NCBI RefSeq assembly: GCF_010729895.1
Contig: NZ_AP022612.1
Coordinates: 3,410,001 to 3,474,000, forward strand
Source of the DNA: Mycolicibacterium confluentis
GTDB lineage: Bacteria; Actinomycetota; Actinomycetes; Mycobacteriales; Mycobacteriaceae
Direction of reading: 5' to 3'
DNA length: 64,000 nucleotides
The position numbers and the translations under genes are program-made. A model generated the notes under the pieces. It was not told where the DNA came from. It saw nothing but the letters and a program-made list of their open reading frames with translations, and did no database searches. Within the stretch, counting starts at the first letter, position 1, and every line of letters starts with the position of its first letter. Positions 18,947-30,436 of the stretch are shown one piece after another.

Positions 18947-19723
18947 ATGAGCGGGTCTGGAGGCAGTGTCCCCAAGGGGTACGACAGCTCCGCCTACCCC
19001 TCTTTCGCTGTGACGGTCGACATCGTGATCTTGACGATGTGGGAAGGCCGCCTCCATGTGCTCCTGGTGCGGCGTGGTCGCGACCCCTACGCGGGAACAT
19101 GGGCATTGCCCGGCGGATTCAAACGGCCCGACGAGACCCTCGACGACGCGGCGCGGCGGGAACTGCGCGAAGAGACCGGGGTGATCGCGCCCAAACACCT
19201 GGCGCAGTTCGGCGCCTATGGCGACCCCGGGCGCGACCCGCGCACCAACGTCGTCACCGTTGCCTACCTCGCCGTAATGCCGGACCCCGGAGGCCTGCGG
19301 GCCGGCACCGATGCCGCCGCTGTCCGGTTATGGCCGGTCGCCGACGCGGTGGAGAATCTCCCGCTGGCATTCGACCACCACCGCATCCTCTCCGACGCCA
19401 TAGACCGGGCGGCTGAACAACTCGAACAGACCGACCTGGCAACGGCATTCGTCGGCGAGACCTTTGCGCTGTCGGAACTGCAGAGCGTGTACGAAGAGTT
19501 GTGGCAGGCCGAGATCGATCCGGCCAACTTCCGTCGCAGCCTGACCACGCTGACACCGACGACCGCGTCGCCGGACAGCTACGTCACGCCGACCGGCAAA
19601 CGAGCCAAGGCCAGCCCCCGCGGCGGCCGGCCACCGGAGTTGTTCCGCGCCGGTGGTGCGTGGTCGACCCAACCACCGGTGCGGCGCCCGCGCAGGCCCA
19701 AGGAGCGCCCGGACGAGGCCTGA
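18947..19723 (+). CDS. NUDIX protein with C-terminal winged-helix region (NrtR-like)
   Basis: A 258-residue protein. The NUDIX box is complete (GGFKRPDETLDDAARRELRE followed by ETGV), so hydrolase activity on a nucleoside diphosphate derivative is possible. The second half (AFVGETFALSELQSVYEELW, then NFRRSLTTL) matches the winged-helix of NrtR-type ADP-ribose-sensing regulators, and the last 50 residues are a basic Pro/Arg tail. No NAD-synthesis genes are adjacent, so it may regulate itself and the divergent vWA gene. ATG at 18947 is 18 bases after the second direct repeat. Confidence 0.85.
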   Translation: MSGSGGSVPKGYDSSAYPSFAVTVDIVILTMWEGRLHVLLVRRGRDPYAGTWALPGGFKRPDETLDDAARRELREETGVIAPKHLAQFGAYGDPGRDPRTNVVTVAYLAVMPDPGGLRAGTDAAAVRLWPVADAVENLPLAFDHHRILSDAIDRAAEQLEQTDLATAFVGETFALSELQSVYEELWQAEIDPANFRRSLTTLTPTTASPDSYVTPTGKRAKASPRGGRPPELFRAGGAWSTQPPVRRPRRPKERPDEA

Positions 19724-19765
19724 TCAGCTTCCAGCGCCAGGCGCTCGTGTCCCACGAGACACGAA

Positions 19766-19799
19766 AAAACCCGCCCCGGCCGAAGCCGGAACGGGTTTT
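19766..19799. terminator. Bidirectional hairpin terminator
   Basis: AAAACCCG and CGGGTTTT flank an inner CCGGC-CGAA-GCCGG stem. The A-run on one side and the T-run on the other let it end both the NUDIX transcript and the oppositely directed tRNA transcript. Confidence 0.8.
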
Positions 19800-19805
19800 C
19801 CCTTG

Positions 19806-19878
19806 TGGAGCTAAGGGGATTCGAACCCCTGACCCCCACACTGCCAGTGTGGTGCGCTACCAACTGCGCCATAGCCCC
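19806..19878 (-). tRNA. tRNA-Ala (anticodon GGC)
   Basis: A 73-base cloverleaf: acceptor GGGGCTA pairs with TAGCTCC, the D-arm is GCGC-AGTTGGTA-GCGC, the anticodon loop is CTGGCAG (anticodon GGC) and the T-arm contains GGTTCGAATC. The 3' CCA is not fully encoded. The bidirectional terminator lies just past its 3' end. Confidence 0.95.
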
Positions 19879-19934
19879 TCAAGTGGTGCGTGTAGAAGTT
19901 ACACCACATACGCACCAAGCCTCAAAACGGCTGG

Positions 19935-21196
19935 TCACGGCACCTCTCCACCGGCCTCCGGGCCGATCGAACGGGCCGGAGTGTGCCCCGCGGGCGGTTC
20001 CCGATGGGTCTCCGGGGCGAAGATCCAGCCCAGCGCGGCCAGCAGCAGGATCAGCCCGCTGATGACAAAGGCCCAGGAGAACGACAGGTACTGGGCGATC
20101 AGCCCGACCAACAGCGATCCACCGATCGATCCGACGTCGGCCATCATCTGGAACGTCGCCACCGCGGTCCCACCGCGCGCCTTGTTGCCCACCACGTCGG
20201 CGACCGCGGCCTGCTGCGGCGAGATGAAGATCCCGGTCGCCGCGCCCGCCACATAACCGGCCACCAGAAACACCGTCAGCGAGTCGCTGAAGCCCACCAA
20301 ACCGGTCGACACGGCCGCCAGCACCAGACCGAAGATCACCAGCCTGCGCCGGCCGAACCGATCGGACATATACCCGCTGGGAACCACCACCGAGATGTTG
20401 CCCACCGCGAAGGCGGTCAGCGCCATCCCGGCCGCGCCCGGGCTGCGACCCAGCACCTCCACCACGAACAGCGGCACCAGCGCGATCCGCAGCCCGAACG
20501 ACGCCCAGCCGGTCGCGAAGTTCGACAACAGCGCCGCCTTGTACGCCCCGTGCCGGAACACCGTCGCGAACGGCACCGGCGGCTCGGTGGACTCGTCCGG
20601 GGCGGCCAGATGGGAATGCCGCAGGCTGACGAACACCACCAACGCGGCGACCACCAACGCGGCGCCGTAGATCAGGAACGGCGCCGACAGGCCGAAGCCG
20701 GCGGTCAGGGCGCCCAGGATCGGCCCGCCCACCGAGCCGATCATGAAGCCCGAGGAGAACAACCCGGCCACGCGGCCCCGCGCGTCGGCCGGCGAGATCC
20801 GGATCATCAGGCCCAGCGAGGACACCGTGAACATGGCCGACCCGACGCCGCCCAGCGAGCGGAACAACAGCAGCTGCCAATAACTTTCGGCCAGCGCGCA
20901 GGCCGCCGTCGAGACTGCGACGATCAGCAGGCCGGAGATGTAGACCCGCCGCTCCCCCAGCCGCTGCACCAGGAATCCGGCCGGCGGCGCCCCGACCAGT
21001 CGCATGACGGCGAAGGCGGTGATGACGAACGTCGCCGCAGCGATGCTGACGCCGAAGTGGCGGGCGTATTGCGGCAACACCGGAGCGACCACCCCGTAGC
21101 CCAGCGCGACCACCACGTTTGCTGCGACCAGTACCCAGACCTCGCGCGGCAGCTTCCGCTTGGCGGGCTTCTTACAGTCGTCCTCCGTACAAGAGC

Positions 21197-21200
<4 letters not shown>
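19935..21200 (-). CDS. MFS transporter, probable multidrug exporter
   Basis: A 421-residue major facilitator with 12 predicted helices. The cytoplasmic loop signatures [15 protein letters not shown] and [14 protein letters not shown] are typical of drug:H+ antiporters. The N-terminus has a Lys-rich, Cys-containing tail before the first helix ([20 protein letters not shown]). GTG at 21200 overlaps the stop of pgmA as GTGA, so the two genes are coupled. A 280-codon extension upstream is antisense-like sequence over pgmA and was rejected. Confidence 0.9.
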
Positions 21201-22843
<1,643 letters not shown>

Positions 22844-22910
22844 GGGCCAATTCTGCCCACGTTCTGCCGTCCGTGCGCGCATGACGACGTCCGCCGTCAT
22901 ACTTTGCCTC

Positions 22911-23309
22911 GTGTTCGGTCACGACAACCGCGAACTTGCCGCGGTCTTCATCGGCGGGGCGTTGGGCACATTGGCACGCGCCGGACTGGCGAACCTGACC
23001 GCACCCGATCCCGCGCACTGGCCGTGGCCGACGTTCGTCGTCAACATCATCGGGGCATTCCTGCTCGGCTACTTCAGCACCCGACTGCTCGAGCGACTGC
23101 CGCTGTCGAGTTACCGTCGACCGCTCCTGGGCACGGGCCTGTGCGGCGGCCTGACGACGTTCTCGACCATGCAGGTGGAGACCCTGCACATGCTGGCACA
23201 CCAGCACTACGGCTTGGCCGCGGGTTACGTCGCCGCGAGCCTGGTCCTGGGCCTGCTGGCCATCCACGTCGCCACCGGCCTGGTGCGCAGGTCTCGGGTG
23301 CGCGCGTGA
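22911..23309 (+). CDS. crcB1: Fluoride channel subunit FluC/CrcB 1
   Basis: A 132-residue four-helix membrane protein. FVVNIIGAF carries the conserved Asn of the fluoride path, and [16 protein letters not shown] the conserved GGxTTFST motif. It exports toxic fluoride. GTG at 22911 gives the family length (the M. tuberculosis homologue also has 132 residues). It overlaps crcB2 by GTGA. Two different CrcB proteins in tandem usually form a heterodimer. Confidence 0.93.
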   Translation: MFGHDNRELAAVFIGGALGTLARAGLANLTAPDPAHWPWPTFVVNIIGAFLLGYFSTRLLERLPLSSYRRPLLGTGLCGGLTTFSTMQVETLHMLAHQHYGLAAGYVAASLVLGLLAIHVATGLVRRSRVRA

Positions 23310-23674
23310 CGACGGCGCTGGTGTGGCTCGGGGTGGCGGCGATAGGTGGTCTGGGTTCGGTGGCGCGCTTCGTCGTCGACCGCGCGGTCGCGCGGCGCAT
23401 GGCCGCGGCGTTCCCGTACGGCACGCTGACCGTCAACCTGACGGGCGCGGTGCTGCTGGGGTTCGTCGCCGGCCTGACCCTGAGCCACCACGCGGCCCTG
23501 CTCGCCGGAACGGCCTTCGTCGGCGCCTACACGACGTTCTCCACCTGGATGTATGAGACCCACCGACTGGCCGAGGAGCGGCAGTACCGGCCGGCGATCG
23601 CGAACATCGTGGTCAGCGTGGTGCTCGGAGTCGCGGCCGCCTGGCTGGGACAGTCGATTGCGAGATGGTGGTGA
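23306..23674 (+). CDS. crcB2: Fluoride channel subunit FluC/CrcB 2
   Basis: A 122-residue partner of CrcB1. [12 protein letters not shown] and [15 protein letters not shown] are the conserved pore and Na-site motifs. Its GTG overlaps the end of crcB1, and its own stop overlaps the start of the DUF190 gene, so the three form one tightly coupled operon. Confidence 0.93.
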   Translation: MTTALVWLGVAAIGGLGSVARFVVDRAVARRMAAAFPYGTLTVNLTGAVLLGFVAGLTLSHHAALLAGTAFVGAYTTFSTWMYETHRLAEERQYRPAIANIVVSVVLGVAAAWLGQSIARWW

Positions 23675-24657
23675 GTGCGTTGAACGAAACCGCCAAGCTC
23701 GGCGTGTACTGCGCCGAACGGGAGCGCAGCGACGCGGGGTTCCTGGCCGATGTGCTGCTGGACCGGTTCGCCGAACGCCGGGTCGCCGACAGCATCATGC
23801 TGCGCGGAGTGGCCAGTTTCGGGCTGCACAACATCGCGCGCACCGACGAGTCACTGACCCTGTCGGAGGACCTGCCGGTGCTGATCAGCGCCGTCGACGA
23901 CGCGACGGTCATCGACGCGCTGGTCGCCCAGATCGCCCCGCTGTCCGGGCGCGCTCTGGTGACCGTCGAGCGCGCCGTGGCCACCGGGCAGGCGCTGCCG
24001 AGCGGGCCGGTGAAACTGAATCTGTATCTGCGGCGCCAGCAGCGGGTGGGCCGCACGCCGGCCTACCAGGTGGCGTGCGCGGTGTTGCACCGGCTCGGAT
24101 TCGTCAGCGCCACCGCGTTTCTCGGTGTCGACGGCACCTCGGCGGGACAGCGCCGTCGGGCCCGGTTCTTCAGCCGCAACGCCGAGGTCCCGATGGTGGT
24201 GACGGCCGTCGGCACCCCGGCCCAGGTCGCGCTGGCCACCGCGGAACTGGCCGACGTCCTCGGCGGGGCGCTGCAGACCACCCAACCGATCCAGGTGTGC
24301 AAACGCGACGGACGGGTGTTGAGTGCACCGGCCGGCACCGGCGCCTTCCAGCAGATGACGGTGTTGTCGGCGGAGGACAACCACGACGACGGGGCGCCCA
24401 TTCATCGCCTTCTCGTCCGCTCTCTGCGCGAGGGGCAACACGTCTCCGGCGCGACGGTCCTGCGCGGCCTGTGGGGGTTCCAGAACGGTCAGCCACCCCG
24501 CGGCGACACGATGGCGCGACTGTCGCGGCGCGTGCCGGTCGCGACGGTGGTGATCGACACTCCCGCGCGGGTGGCGCGCGCGTTTGAGATTGCGGACACA
24601 CTCACCGCCGAGCACGGGCTGATCATCTGCGAAGATGTCGAGGTCCACGCCTCCTGA
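23671..24657 (+). CDS. Tandem DUF190 domain protein
   Basis: 328 residues with two DUF190 domains, roughly residues 8-110 (YCAERERSDAGFLADVLLDR ... GRALVTVERA) and 225-325 (HRLLVRSLREGQHVSGATVL ... GLIICEDVEV). DUF190 proteins resemble PII signalling proteins and accompany crcB in many bacteria. The role is unproven; a regulatory or sensing role in fluoride export is plausible. GTG at 23671 overlaps the crcB2 stop as GTGA; ATG at 23665 is an alternative. Confidence 0.85.
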   Translation: MSALNETAKLGVYCAERERSDAGFLADVLLDRFAERRVADSIMLRGVASFGLHNIARTDESLTLSEDLPVLISAVDDATVIDALVAQIAPLSGRALVTVERAVATGQALPSGPVKLNLYLRRQQRVGRTPAYQVACAVLHRLGFVSATAFLGVDGTSAGQRRRARFFSRNAEVPMVVTAVGTPAQVALATAELADVLGGALQTTQPIQVCKRDGRVLSAPAGTGAFQQMTVLSAEDNHDDGAPIHRLLVRSLREGQHVSGATVLRGLWGFQNGQPPRGDTMARLSRRVPVATVVIDTPARVARAFEIADTLTAEHGLIICEDVEVHAS

Positions 24658-24664
24658 CCGGGGG

Positions 24665-24683
24665 TAAGCCTAGCCTTGGCTAA
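24665..24683 (+). promoter_or_regulatory. Candidate IdeR iron box
   Basis: TAAGCCTAGCCTTGGCTAA matches about 13 of 19 positions of the IdeR consensus TTAGGTTAGGCTAACCTAA, including the central TAG core. It is 24 bases before mbtL, where Fe-IdeR would repress the acyl-chain operon. Confidence 0.65.
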
Positions 24684-24707
24684 CCCCGCGGTGTAGCGTC
24701 GCACGCC

Positions 24708-24968
24708 ATGGAAACGTCTCACCCGGAAGCCGTCACCGCCGCTCTCGAGGAGATCCTGCGCGACGATCTCAACGTCGATATGAGCCGCGTCTCACGGGAT
24801 TCACGCCTGGTCGACGACGTCGGAATGGATTCGGTGGCGTTCGCCGTCGGCATGGTCGCCATCGAGGACAAGCTCGGGGTGGCGCTGTCCGAAGAGGACC
24901 TGCTCAGCTGCGACACGGTCGGAGACCTTGAGGCCGCCATCCTGGCCAAGGTCCCCGCCGAGAAGTGA
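24708..24968 (+). CDS. mbtL: Acyl carrier protein for mycobactin lipid tail
   Basis: An 86-residue carrier protein. Ser42 in GMDSVAF is the phosphopantetheine attachment site. In the mbt-2 pathway it carries the fatty acyl chain that is dehydrogenated by MbtN and transferred to the mycobactin lysine by MbtK. It is the first gene of mbtL-mbtM-mbtN, with a GTGA overlap to mbtM and an IdeR-box candidate upstream. Confidence 0.93.
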   Translation: METSHPEAVTAALEEILRDDLNVDMSRVSRDSRLVDDVGMDSVAFAVGMVAIEDKLGVALSEEDLLSCDTVGDLEAAILAKVPAEK

Positions 24969-26542
24969 GCGTCCTCGCGTCGGCGCTGACGCAGTCGATG
25001 ACGCAGTCCTCGCACAGCCTGGTGGTGCTGGATCGGGACAGCGGCGAGTGGATTCCTCGTCCGTGGCAGGAGGTGCACGCCCGCGCCGAGAACGTCGCCG
25101 AGCGCGTCGCCGACGGCCCCCTCGGCGACATCGGTCTGGTGGGCGAAGTCTCGGTCGAGTTCGTCGCCGCCATCCAGGGCGCCTGGCTGGCTGGTCGCGC
25201 GGTGTCGATCCTGCCGTCCCCGATCCGCGGCGCCGACCCCGCCCAGTGGGCGACGTCCACTCTGACCCGGTTCACCGACATCGGTGTCGGGACGGTGCTG
25301 TCCACCGGCGAGACCCTCGGCCTGCTGCGCGACGCCGGTTCCCCACTGCGCCTTCTCGACCTCCCCGACGTCGCGCACCAGCAGCGGTCCACGACGTTTC
25401 ACGCGGTGCCCAACGACACGGGCTGTGCGGTGCTGCAGGGCACCGCCGGTTCCACCGGCACACCCCGCACGGCGATGCTGTCCCCGCACGCCGTGCTCAA
25501 CAACGTCGGCGGCCTGCTCACGCACACCGGCGTGGACCCGGGTGTCGACGTCGGTCTGACGTGGCTGCCGGTGTACCACGACATGGGCCTGACATTCCTG
25601 CTCAGCGGGGCGCTCGCCGGCGCCGACATGTGGCTGGCGCCCACCTCCGCGTTCTCGGCGTCGCCGTTCCGATGGCTCACCTGGTTGTCGCAGAGTCGCG
25701 CATCCCTGACTGCCGCACCGAATTTCGCCTATAACGTGATCGGCAAGTACGCCCGTCGCGTGCCGGAGGTCGATCTGTCGGCACTGCGTTTCGCCATCAA
25801 CGGTGGCGAACCGATCGACTGTGACGGCTTTGCGCAGTTCCTCTCGGAGTTGAGCCGGTTCGGACTCGATCCGGGCGCCGCCGCACCCTCGTATGGGCTG
25901 GCCGAGGCCACCTGTGCCGTCACCGCGCCGACACCGGGCACCGGCCTGCACCACGACGAGCTGCTGGACCCGGCAACGGAATCCGTGCGCCGGCACGCCA
26001 TCCTCGGTGAGCCGATCCCCGGTATGGAACTGCGCATCTCCCCCTCCGAACAGCACTCGGCGGATGCCGGGCGTGACGTCGGCGAGGTCGAGATCCGCGG
26101 CACCTCGATGATGTCGGGATACCTCGGCGGTGAAAGCCTGGCCCCCGGCGAGTGGTTCCGCACCGGTGACATCGGCTACCTGACCGACGGCGGTCTGGTG
26201 GTCTGCGGGCGCGCCAAGGAACTCATCACGGTGGCGGGGCGCAACATCTTCCCCACCGAGGTCGAACGCGTCGCCGCCGGCGTGCGCGGCGTGCGCGAGG
26301 GCGCCGTCGTCGCGGTCGGCACCGACGAGGGATCGACGCGTCCGGGCCTGGTGATCGTCGCCGAGTTCCGCGGGCCCGATCAGGACGGCGCCCGTGGCGA
26401 ACTCATCTCGCGGGTGGCCTCCGAATGTGGTGTCGTGCCAGCAGATGTGGTGTTCCTGGCACCGGGTTCGCTGCCGCGCACCTCGTCGGGCAAGCTGCGC
26501 CGACTCGAAGTCAAACGCGACCTGGAAGGGGTTCGGACATGA
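24965..26542 (+). CDS. mbtM: Fatty acyl-AMP ligase loading MbtL
   Basis: A 525-residue adenylating enzyme (FadD33-like). The nucleotide-binding loop is [12 protein letters not shown], followed by SYGLAEAT (motif A5), TGDIGYL (A7), [17 protein letters not shown] and the C-terminal Lys in RTSSGKLRR. It activates a long-chain fatty acid and loads it on MbtL. It has GTG and ATG overlaps with its neighbours on both sides (4 bases each), so the operon is tightly coupled. Confidence 0.95.
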   Translation: MSVLASALTQSMTQSSHSLVVLDRDSGEWIPRPWQEVHARAENVAERVADGPLGDIGLVGEVSVEFVAAIQGAWLAGRAVSILPSPIRGADPAQWATSTLTRFTDIGVGTVLSTGETLGLLRDAGSPLRLLDLPDVAHQQRSTTFHAVPNDTGCAVLQGTAGSTGTPRTAMLSPHAVLNNVGGLLTHTGVDPGVDVGLTWLPVYHDMGLTFLLSGALAGADMWLAPTSAFSASPFRWLTWLSQSRASLTAAPNFAYNVIGKYARRVPEVDLSALRFAINGGEPIDCDGFAQFLSELSRFGLDPGAAAPSYGLAEATCAVTAPTPGTGLHHDELLDPATESVRRHAILGEPIPGMELRISPSEQHSADAGRDVGEVEIRGTSMMSGYLGGESLAPGEWFRTGDIGYLTDGGLVVCGRAKELITVAGRNIFPTEVERVAAGVRGVREGAVVAVGTDEGSTRPGLVIVAEFRGPDQDGARGELISRVASECGVVPADVVFLAPGSLPRTSSGKLRRLEVKRDLEGVRT

Positions 26543-27708
26543 CGGCGACCATCGGGGCCTCGCTCGAGGAGTACCGGGACCTGCTCGCCGAGGTCTTCGA
26601 CGACCGCGTGACGGCCTGGACCGCAGAGGCCGAGGAGACCGAACGCTTTCCTCGCAAACTGATCGAACACCTGGGCAGCTCAGGGGTTTTCACCGCCAAG
26701 TGGGGCGATTCCCAGCACCCCGACGTCGCCAAACTCCTGGAGTTGGCCTACCGGCTGGGGCGTTTGGGTTCGGCCGGCATCGGAGTCGGTGTCAGCCTGC
26801 ATGACTCGGCGATCGCGATCCTGCGCAGGTTCGGCAAGTCGGATCACCTCAAGGCGATCTGCGAACAGGCCATCCGCGGCGAGTCGGTCCTGTGCATCGG
26901 CGCCTCCGAGGAGTCGGGCGGCTCCGACCTGCAGATCTGTGAGACCGAGATCCGTTCGGCGCGAGACGGTTTCGAAGTCCGGGGCGTCAAGAAGTTCGTG
27001 TCGCTGTCCCCTATCGCCGACCACATCATGGTGGTGGCCCGCAGCGTCGACCACGACCCGAACAGCCGGCACGGCAGCGTGGCGCTGATCGCGGTGCCGA
27101 CCGCGCAGACCGAGGTGCAGACGCCCTACCGCAAGGTCGGCGCCGGACCCCTGGACACCGCGGCGGTGCACATCGACACCTGGGTGCCCGCCGACGCCCT
27201 GATCGCGCGCGCCGGGACCGGACTGGCCGCCATCTCCTGGGGCCTGGCGCACGAGCGGATGTCGGTCGCCGGGCAGGTCGCCTCGTCGTGCCAGCGGGTG
27301 CTGGGCATCACCCATGCCCGCATGGTCAACCGCAGGCAGTTCGGCTCAACGCTTTTCGAGCATCAGGCACTGCGGATGCGAATGGCTGACATGCAGGCCC
27401 GCGTTGATCTTCTGCGGCACGGACTCAACGGCGTCGCCGCGGTGAACAAGCTCGATCTGCGCACCGCCGCAGCGTTGAAGGTGACGGCGGCCCGCCTGGG
27501 CGAAGAGGTCATCAACGAGTGCATGCACATCTTCGGCGGCGCGGGCTACCTCGTCGACGAGACGCCGCTGGGCCGCTGGTGGCGTGACATGAAGTTGGCG
27601 CGCGTGGGCGGCGGCACCGACGAGGTGCTGTGGGAACTGGTGGCCGCGGCGATGAAGCCCGACCATGACGGCTACGCCGAACTCATCGGCGGCGCAGTTC
27701 CCGACTGA
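26539..27708 (+). CDS. mbtN: Acyl-ACP dehydrogenase of mycobactin synthesis
   Basis: A 389-residue acyl-CoA dehydrogenase-fold enzyme (FadE14-like). The FAD/substrate loop is [12 protein letters not shown], and the C-terminal signature is [20 protein letters not shown]. It introduces the double bond in the mycobactin acyl chain while the chain is bound to MbtL. The ATGA at 26539-26542 couples it to mbtM. Its end is separated from convergent mbtK by a perfect hairpin. Confidence 0.95.
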   Translation: MTATIGASLEEYRDLLAEVFDDRVTAWTAEAEETERFPRKLIEHLGSSGVFTAKWGDSQHPDVAKLLELAYRLGRLGSAGIGVGVSLHDSAIAILRRFGKSDHLKAICEQAIRGESVLCIGASEESGGSDLQICETEIRSARDGFEVRGVKKFVSLSPIADHIMVVARSVDHDPNSRHGSVALIAVPTAQTEVQTPYRKVGAGPLDTAAVHIDTWVPADALIARAGTGLAAISWGLAHERMSVAGQVASSCQRVLGITHARMVNRRQFGSTLFEHQALRMRMADMQARVDLLRHGLNGVAAVNKLDLRTAAALKVTAARLGEEVINECMHIFGGAGYLVDETPLGRWWRDMKLARVGGGTDEVLWELVAAAMKPDHDGYAELIGGAVPD

Positions 27709-27716
27709 CGCTGACA

Positions 27717-27741
27717 GGCCGCGGGATTCAGTCCCGCGGCC
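27717..27741. terminator. Hairpin between convergent mbtN and mbtK
   Basis: GGCCGCGGGA-TTCAG-TCCCGCGGCC is a perfect 10-base-pair stem. There is no T-run, as is common in mycobacterial terminators. It sits just after mbtN and covers the last codons of mbtK, so it can end both transcripts. Confidence 0.7.
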
Positions 27742-28345
27742 GGTGCAGTGCGTAGAGCGACATCCTGCGGTTGGCCATGTCGTGCTCGCCGAGGAACTCG
27801 CAGCCGGCGTATTCACACAGGCGCCGCGCCGCCGAGTTGCGGTGATCCGGGTCGAACATGATGCGCTGACACTGCGGTTCGAGTTCGAACAGGCTCTTGG
27901 CCACGCGAGGCAGCAGCAGCGGACCGAAGCCCCGGTTGACGATCCGCAGGTCGGCGATGGCTGCGTGCAGACCCAGGTCGTACGGATCGGCGTCATACCG
28001 CGGCGCGATCGAATCCTTGGCGGCACGGTAGACCTCGACGTAGGCCAGCGGCTCACCCTTGAAGCTGCCGATCAGAGGGCGCGAGTACTGTCCCGCGAGT
28101 TGCGCGCTCAGGTAGGCACGCCAGCGCTCCTCGGGCCACGGGTACTCCCACGCCTCGACCAGGTGTGGTCGGTTCATCCACTCGGAGATCAGCGCGGCGT
28201 CTGCATCTGCGTCCACCACCCGGATCGCGTACGGGTCAGCGAGGACCGGCGTCGGGGGTGGCGGAACCGCGCGCACCTCGTCGGAGATGTCCGTGAGTTC
28301 GCGGGGCAGAACGGGCAGCGCGGCAGACGAAACGGAATCGGTCAT
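27728..28345 (-). CDS. mbtK: Mycobactin lysine N-epsilon-acyltransferase
   Basis: A 205-residue GNAT-fold acyltransferase (homologue of M. tuberculosis Rv1347c). Characteristic segments are [32 protein letters not shown] and [20 protein letters not shown]. It transfers the fatty acyl group onto the lysine side chain of mycobactin. The ATG lies 26 bases downstream of an IdeR-box candidate. Confidence 0.95.
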   Translation of the reverse strand: MTDSVSSAALPVLPRELTDISDEVRAVPPPPTPVLADPYAIRVVDADADAALISEWMNRPHLVEAWEYPWPEERWRAYLSAQLAGQYSRPLIGSFKGEPLAYVEVYRAAKDSIAPRYDADPYDLGLHAAIADLRIVNRGFGPLLLPRVAKSLFELEPQCQRIMFDPDHRNSAARRLCEYAGCEFLGEHDMANRRMSLYALHRPRD

Positions 28346-28371
28346 CGTGACCGCTGAGCCTACCCGAGGGG

Positions 28372-28390
28372 TGAGGCTAGGGTTACCTTA
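28372..28390 (-). promoter_or_regulatory. Candidate IdeR iron box
   Basis: TGAGGCTAGGGTTACCTTA (plus-strand reading) matches about 14 of 19 positions of the IdeR consensus, with AGGCTAGG intact. It lies 26 bases upstream of mbtK, as expected for iron repression. Confidence 0.65.
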
Positions 28391-28399
28391 CCCTCGGCG

Positions 28400-28744
28400 T
28401 CAGTGTGCTTCGCGACTGTCGGCCAGAACCGTCAGCAGCACCGCGGAATCCTCAAGCGCCTCAAGCGAGTGCCGGCTGCGCGGGATCACCGCGAAATCAC
28501 CCGTCGCCAACTCGACGGCGTCCTCGCCAGCGGCCAGGCGCACCTTTCCCGCCAGCACCTGCAGCGTGGCCTCACCGGGGCTGTCGTGCTCGGCCAGGGC
28601 CTGGCCCCCGGCCAGGGCGATCACGGTCTCCCGCAGGAAGTGGTCGTGGCCGCCGCGCACCGTCTGGGCCGAGCGTCCGGCTTTGGCCGTGCGGGCCGCC
28701 GCGAGCTGCTCCTCGACAACCTTGGTCAACGAAATCGATTCCAC
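28400..28744 (-). CDS. Cupin domain protein
   Basis: A 114-residue single cupin. Motif 1 is around AEHDSPGEATLQVLAGKVRL and motif 2 around ATGDFAVIPRSRHSLEAL, with His and Glu residues available to bind a metal. The specific role is unknown. It is the last gene of a minus-strand operon (LLM, DUF488, membrane protein, cupin) and ends only 9 bases before the mbtK iron box. Confidence 0.82.
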   Translation of the reverse strand: MESISLTKVVEEQLAAARTAKAGRSAQTVRGGHDHFLRETVIALAGGQALAEHDSPGEATLQVLAGKVRLAAGEDAVELATGDFAVIPRSRHSLEALEDSAVLLTVLADSREAH

Positions 28745-28762
28745 AACCGCACCTCTTTCAGC

Positions 28763-29194
28763 TCATCCGCCCAGCAGCAGGATGCCGGCGGTCACCAGGG
28801 CCACGACCTTCACAATCTCAAGCGCGACATAAGCGTAGTGAACCCGCGACCTGGACTCGCCAACGGCTGGGGATCCGGCGAGAACGCTATCGGATCTGCG
28901 GGTCAGCGCCGGGCGAACCGCACCCAACTGGACGACCAGGGCGGCGACGGCCAGCACCAGCGCCACCATGGCCGCCGTCGACGGACGATGCAGCGCGGCA
29001 CCCACCAGGACCGCCGCGGCGAGCACCACCTCGCAGGCGTTGAGCGCGCGGAACACCACACGGCCGATGCCCAGGCCGATCTGCAACGTCACGCCCGGGG
29101 CGCGGAACTTCAGCGGTGCCTCAACGAAGGAGATCGCCAACACCATGCCCAACCAGATGAAAACTGCTGCCACAGCGATTGATTCGCCCATCAT
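28763..29194 (-). CDS. Four-helix membrane protein
   Basis: A 143-residue integral membrane protein with four helices (IAVAAVFIWLGMVLAISFVE, CEVVLAAAVLVGAAL, MVALVLAVAALVVQLGAV, IVKVVALVTAGILLL). It resembles small DUF4149/TMEM205-like proteins, weakly. Function unknown. The start (ATG at 29194 or 29191) overlaps the stop of the DUF488 gene as ATGATG, so translation is coupled; the cupin gene follows after 18 bases. Confidence 0.75.
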   Translation of the reverse strand: MMGESIAVAAVFIWLGMVLAISFVEAPLKFRAPGVTLQIGLGIGRVVFRALNACEVVLAAAVLVGAALHRPSTAAMVALVLAVAALVVQLGAVRPALTRRSDSVLAGSPAVGESRSRVHYAYVALEIVKVVALVTAGILLLGG

Positions 29195-29538
29195 CTGCCC
29201 TCCAACAGACGAGTCAACACGATCAGATGGCTCAGATTGAGGTCTTTGGTCGCCGTCACGAGAGTTAAAGGTCCCTCGTTGGCGAGGCGACGCAGTTCGG
29301 CCAATGCATCAGCCTCGGGCCCGTCGGCCAGTTCCGCGAGATAGCGCTTTTCGAACTCGTCGAACTTCGCCGGGTCGTGTCCATACCAGTGCCGCAGTTC
29401 GGTCGAGGGCGCGACGTCCTTGAGCCAGCGCCCCACTCGAGGATCGGTCTTGGCGATGCCGCGGGGCCACAGCCGATCAACCAGGACCCGCCTGCCCTCG
29501 TCGGGCTCCACGGCGTCGTACACGCGCCTGATCTCCAT
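29191..29538 (-). CDS. DUF488 family protein
   Basis: A 115-residue DUF488 protein. The hallmark RRVLVDRLWPRGI lies at 16-28, followed by WLKDVAPSTELRHWYGHDP and a C-terminal TLVTATKDLNLSHL. The biochemical role of the family is not established. ATG at 29538 is 4 bases after the stop of the LLM gene. The longer in-frame upstream stretch is antisense-like and was not accepted. Confidence 0.88.
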   Translation of the reverse strand: MEIRRVYDAVEPDEGRRVLVDRLWPRGIAKTDPRVGRWLKDVAPSTELRHWYGHDPAKFDEFEKRYLAELADGPEADALAELRRLANEGPLTLVTATKDLNLSHLIVLTRLLEGR

Positions 29539-29542
29539 CAGG

Positions 29543-30412
29543 TCAGTGCAGCACCCACATCCACTGCCGAGCAAGGTCACCGACCCAGGCCTCCGCCTCG
29601 AGCGGATCGGCTGGCGGGCTCCCCACCAGCACCAATTCGTCGACCCCGATGTCGGCGAGCCTGCCCACGTCATTCGGCGAGGGGTGCCGCAGCGACACCG
29701 ACAGCCGCAGGTCACCGGCGTCTCGGTGGGCCTCACGACACAGTCCCCGCAGCAGCGACACCCGCTCGGCGACCTCCTCGAGGTCGGCAAGGCTGTAGCC
29801 GTACCAGCCGTCACCCCATTCCACGACCCGGCGCAGGGCGGCGTCGCTGTTGCCGCCGAGCACCACCGGGACCCGTCCGCGGCGCGGTTTGGGGTTGACC
29901 CGGATGCCGTCGAAGTTCACGAACTCGCCGTGAAACGACGCCGGTTCGTCTCGCCACAGGGTGCGCATCGCCGCGACATATTCCTGGGTCCGCTGCGCCC
30001 GCCCCTCGAACGGCACGCCGAGCGCGTCGAACTCGTCGCGGGACCATCCGATTCCCACCCCGAGCGTGAAGCGGCCCCCACACAGCCGGTCCAGCGACGC
30101 GGCCTGCTTGGCCACGATGACCGGGTTGTGCTCGGCGAGCAGAAGCACTCCGGTCGCCAGTTCGATGCGGGTGGTGGCGGCCGCGGCGAAGCTCAGCGCG
30201 ATGAGGGGGTCCAGCCAGTCCGCGGTCGGCGGCACCGCCATCTGGCCGTCCTGGGAGTAGGGATAGCGCGAGGCGGACTCGTCGACCATGGCGACGTGCT
30301 CACCGGCCCACAGCGTGGAGAAGCCGGCCCGTTCGGCGGCCCCGGCCACGGCATCGATCACGGTGCGCTCGGCACCCGAGTCGATGCCAAGCGCATGCAG
30401 TCCTATCTCCAC
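29543..30412 (-). CDS. LLM-class F420-dependent oxidoreductase
   Basis: A 289-residue luciferase-like TIM-barrel oxidoreductase. Typical segments are GFSTLWAGEHVAMVDESASR, RIELATGVLLLAEHNPV, RFTLGVGIGWSRDEFDALGV and RVPVVLGGNSDAALRRV, all characteristic of actinobacterial F420-dependent enzymes. The GTG at 30412 matches the family N-terminus (VEIGLHALG). It heads the LLM-DUF488-membrane-cupin operon and is divergent from a small conserved-looking gene. Confidence 0.88.
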   Translation of the reverse strand: MEIGLHALGIDSGAERTVIDAVAGAAERAGFSTLWAGEHVAMVDESASRYPYSQDGQMAVPPTADWLDPLIALSFAAAATTRIELATGVLLLAEHNPVIVAKQAASLDRLCGGRFTLGVGIGWSRDEFDALGVPFEGRAQRTQEYVAAMRTLWRDEPASFHGEFVNFDGIRVNPKPRRGRVPVVLGGNSDAALRRVVEWGDGWYGYSLADLEEVAERVSLLRGLCREAHRDAGDLRLSVSLRHPSPNDVGRLADIGVDELVLVGSPPADPLEAEAWVGDLARQWMWVLH

Positions 30413-30436
30413 CCGGCGATCATGGCAGGCAAGATC

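Noticed and set aside
22844..22910. Possible fluoride riboswitch before crcB1
   Set aside because: The gap is only 67 bases and I see none of the conserved riboswitch segments; promoter DNA for two divergent genes takes up the space.
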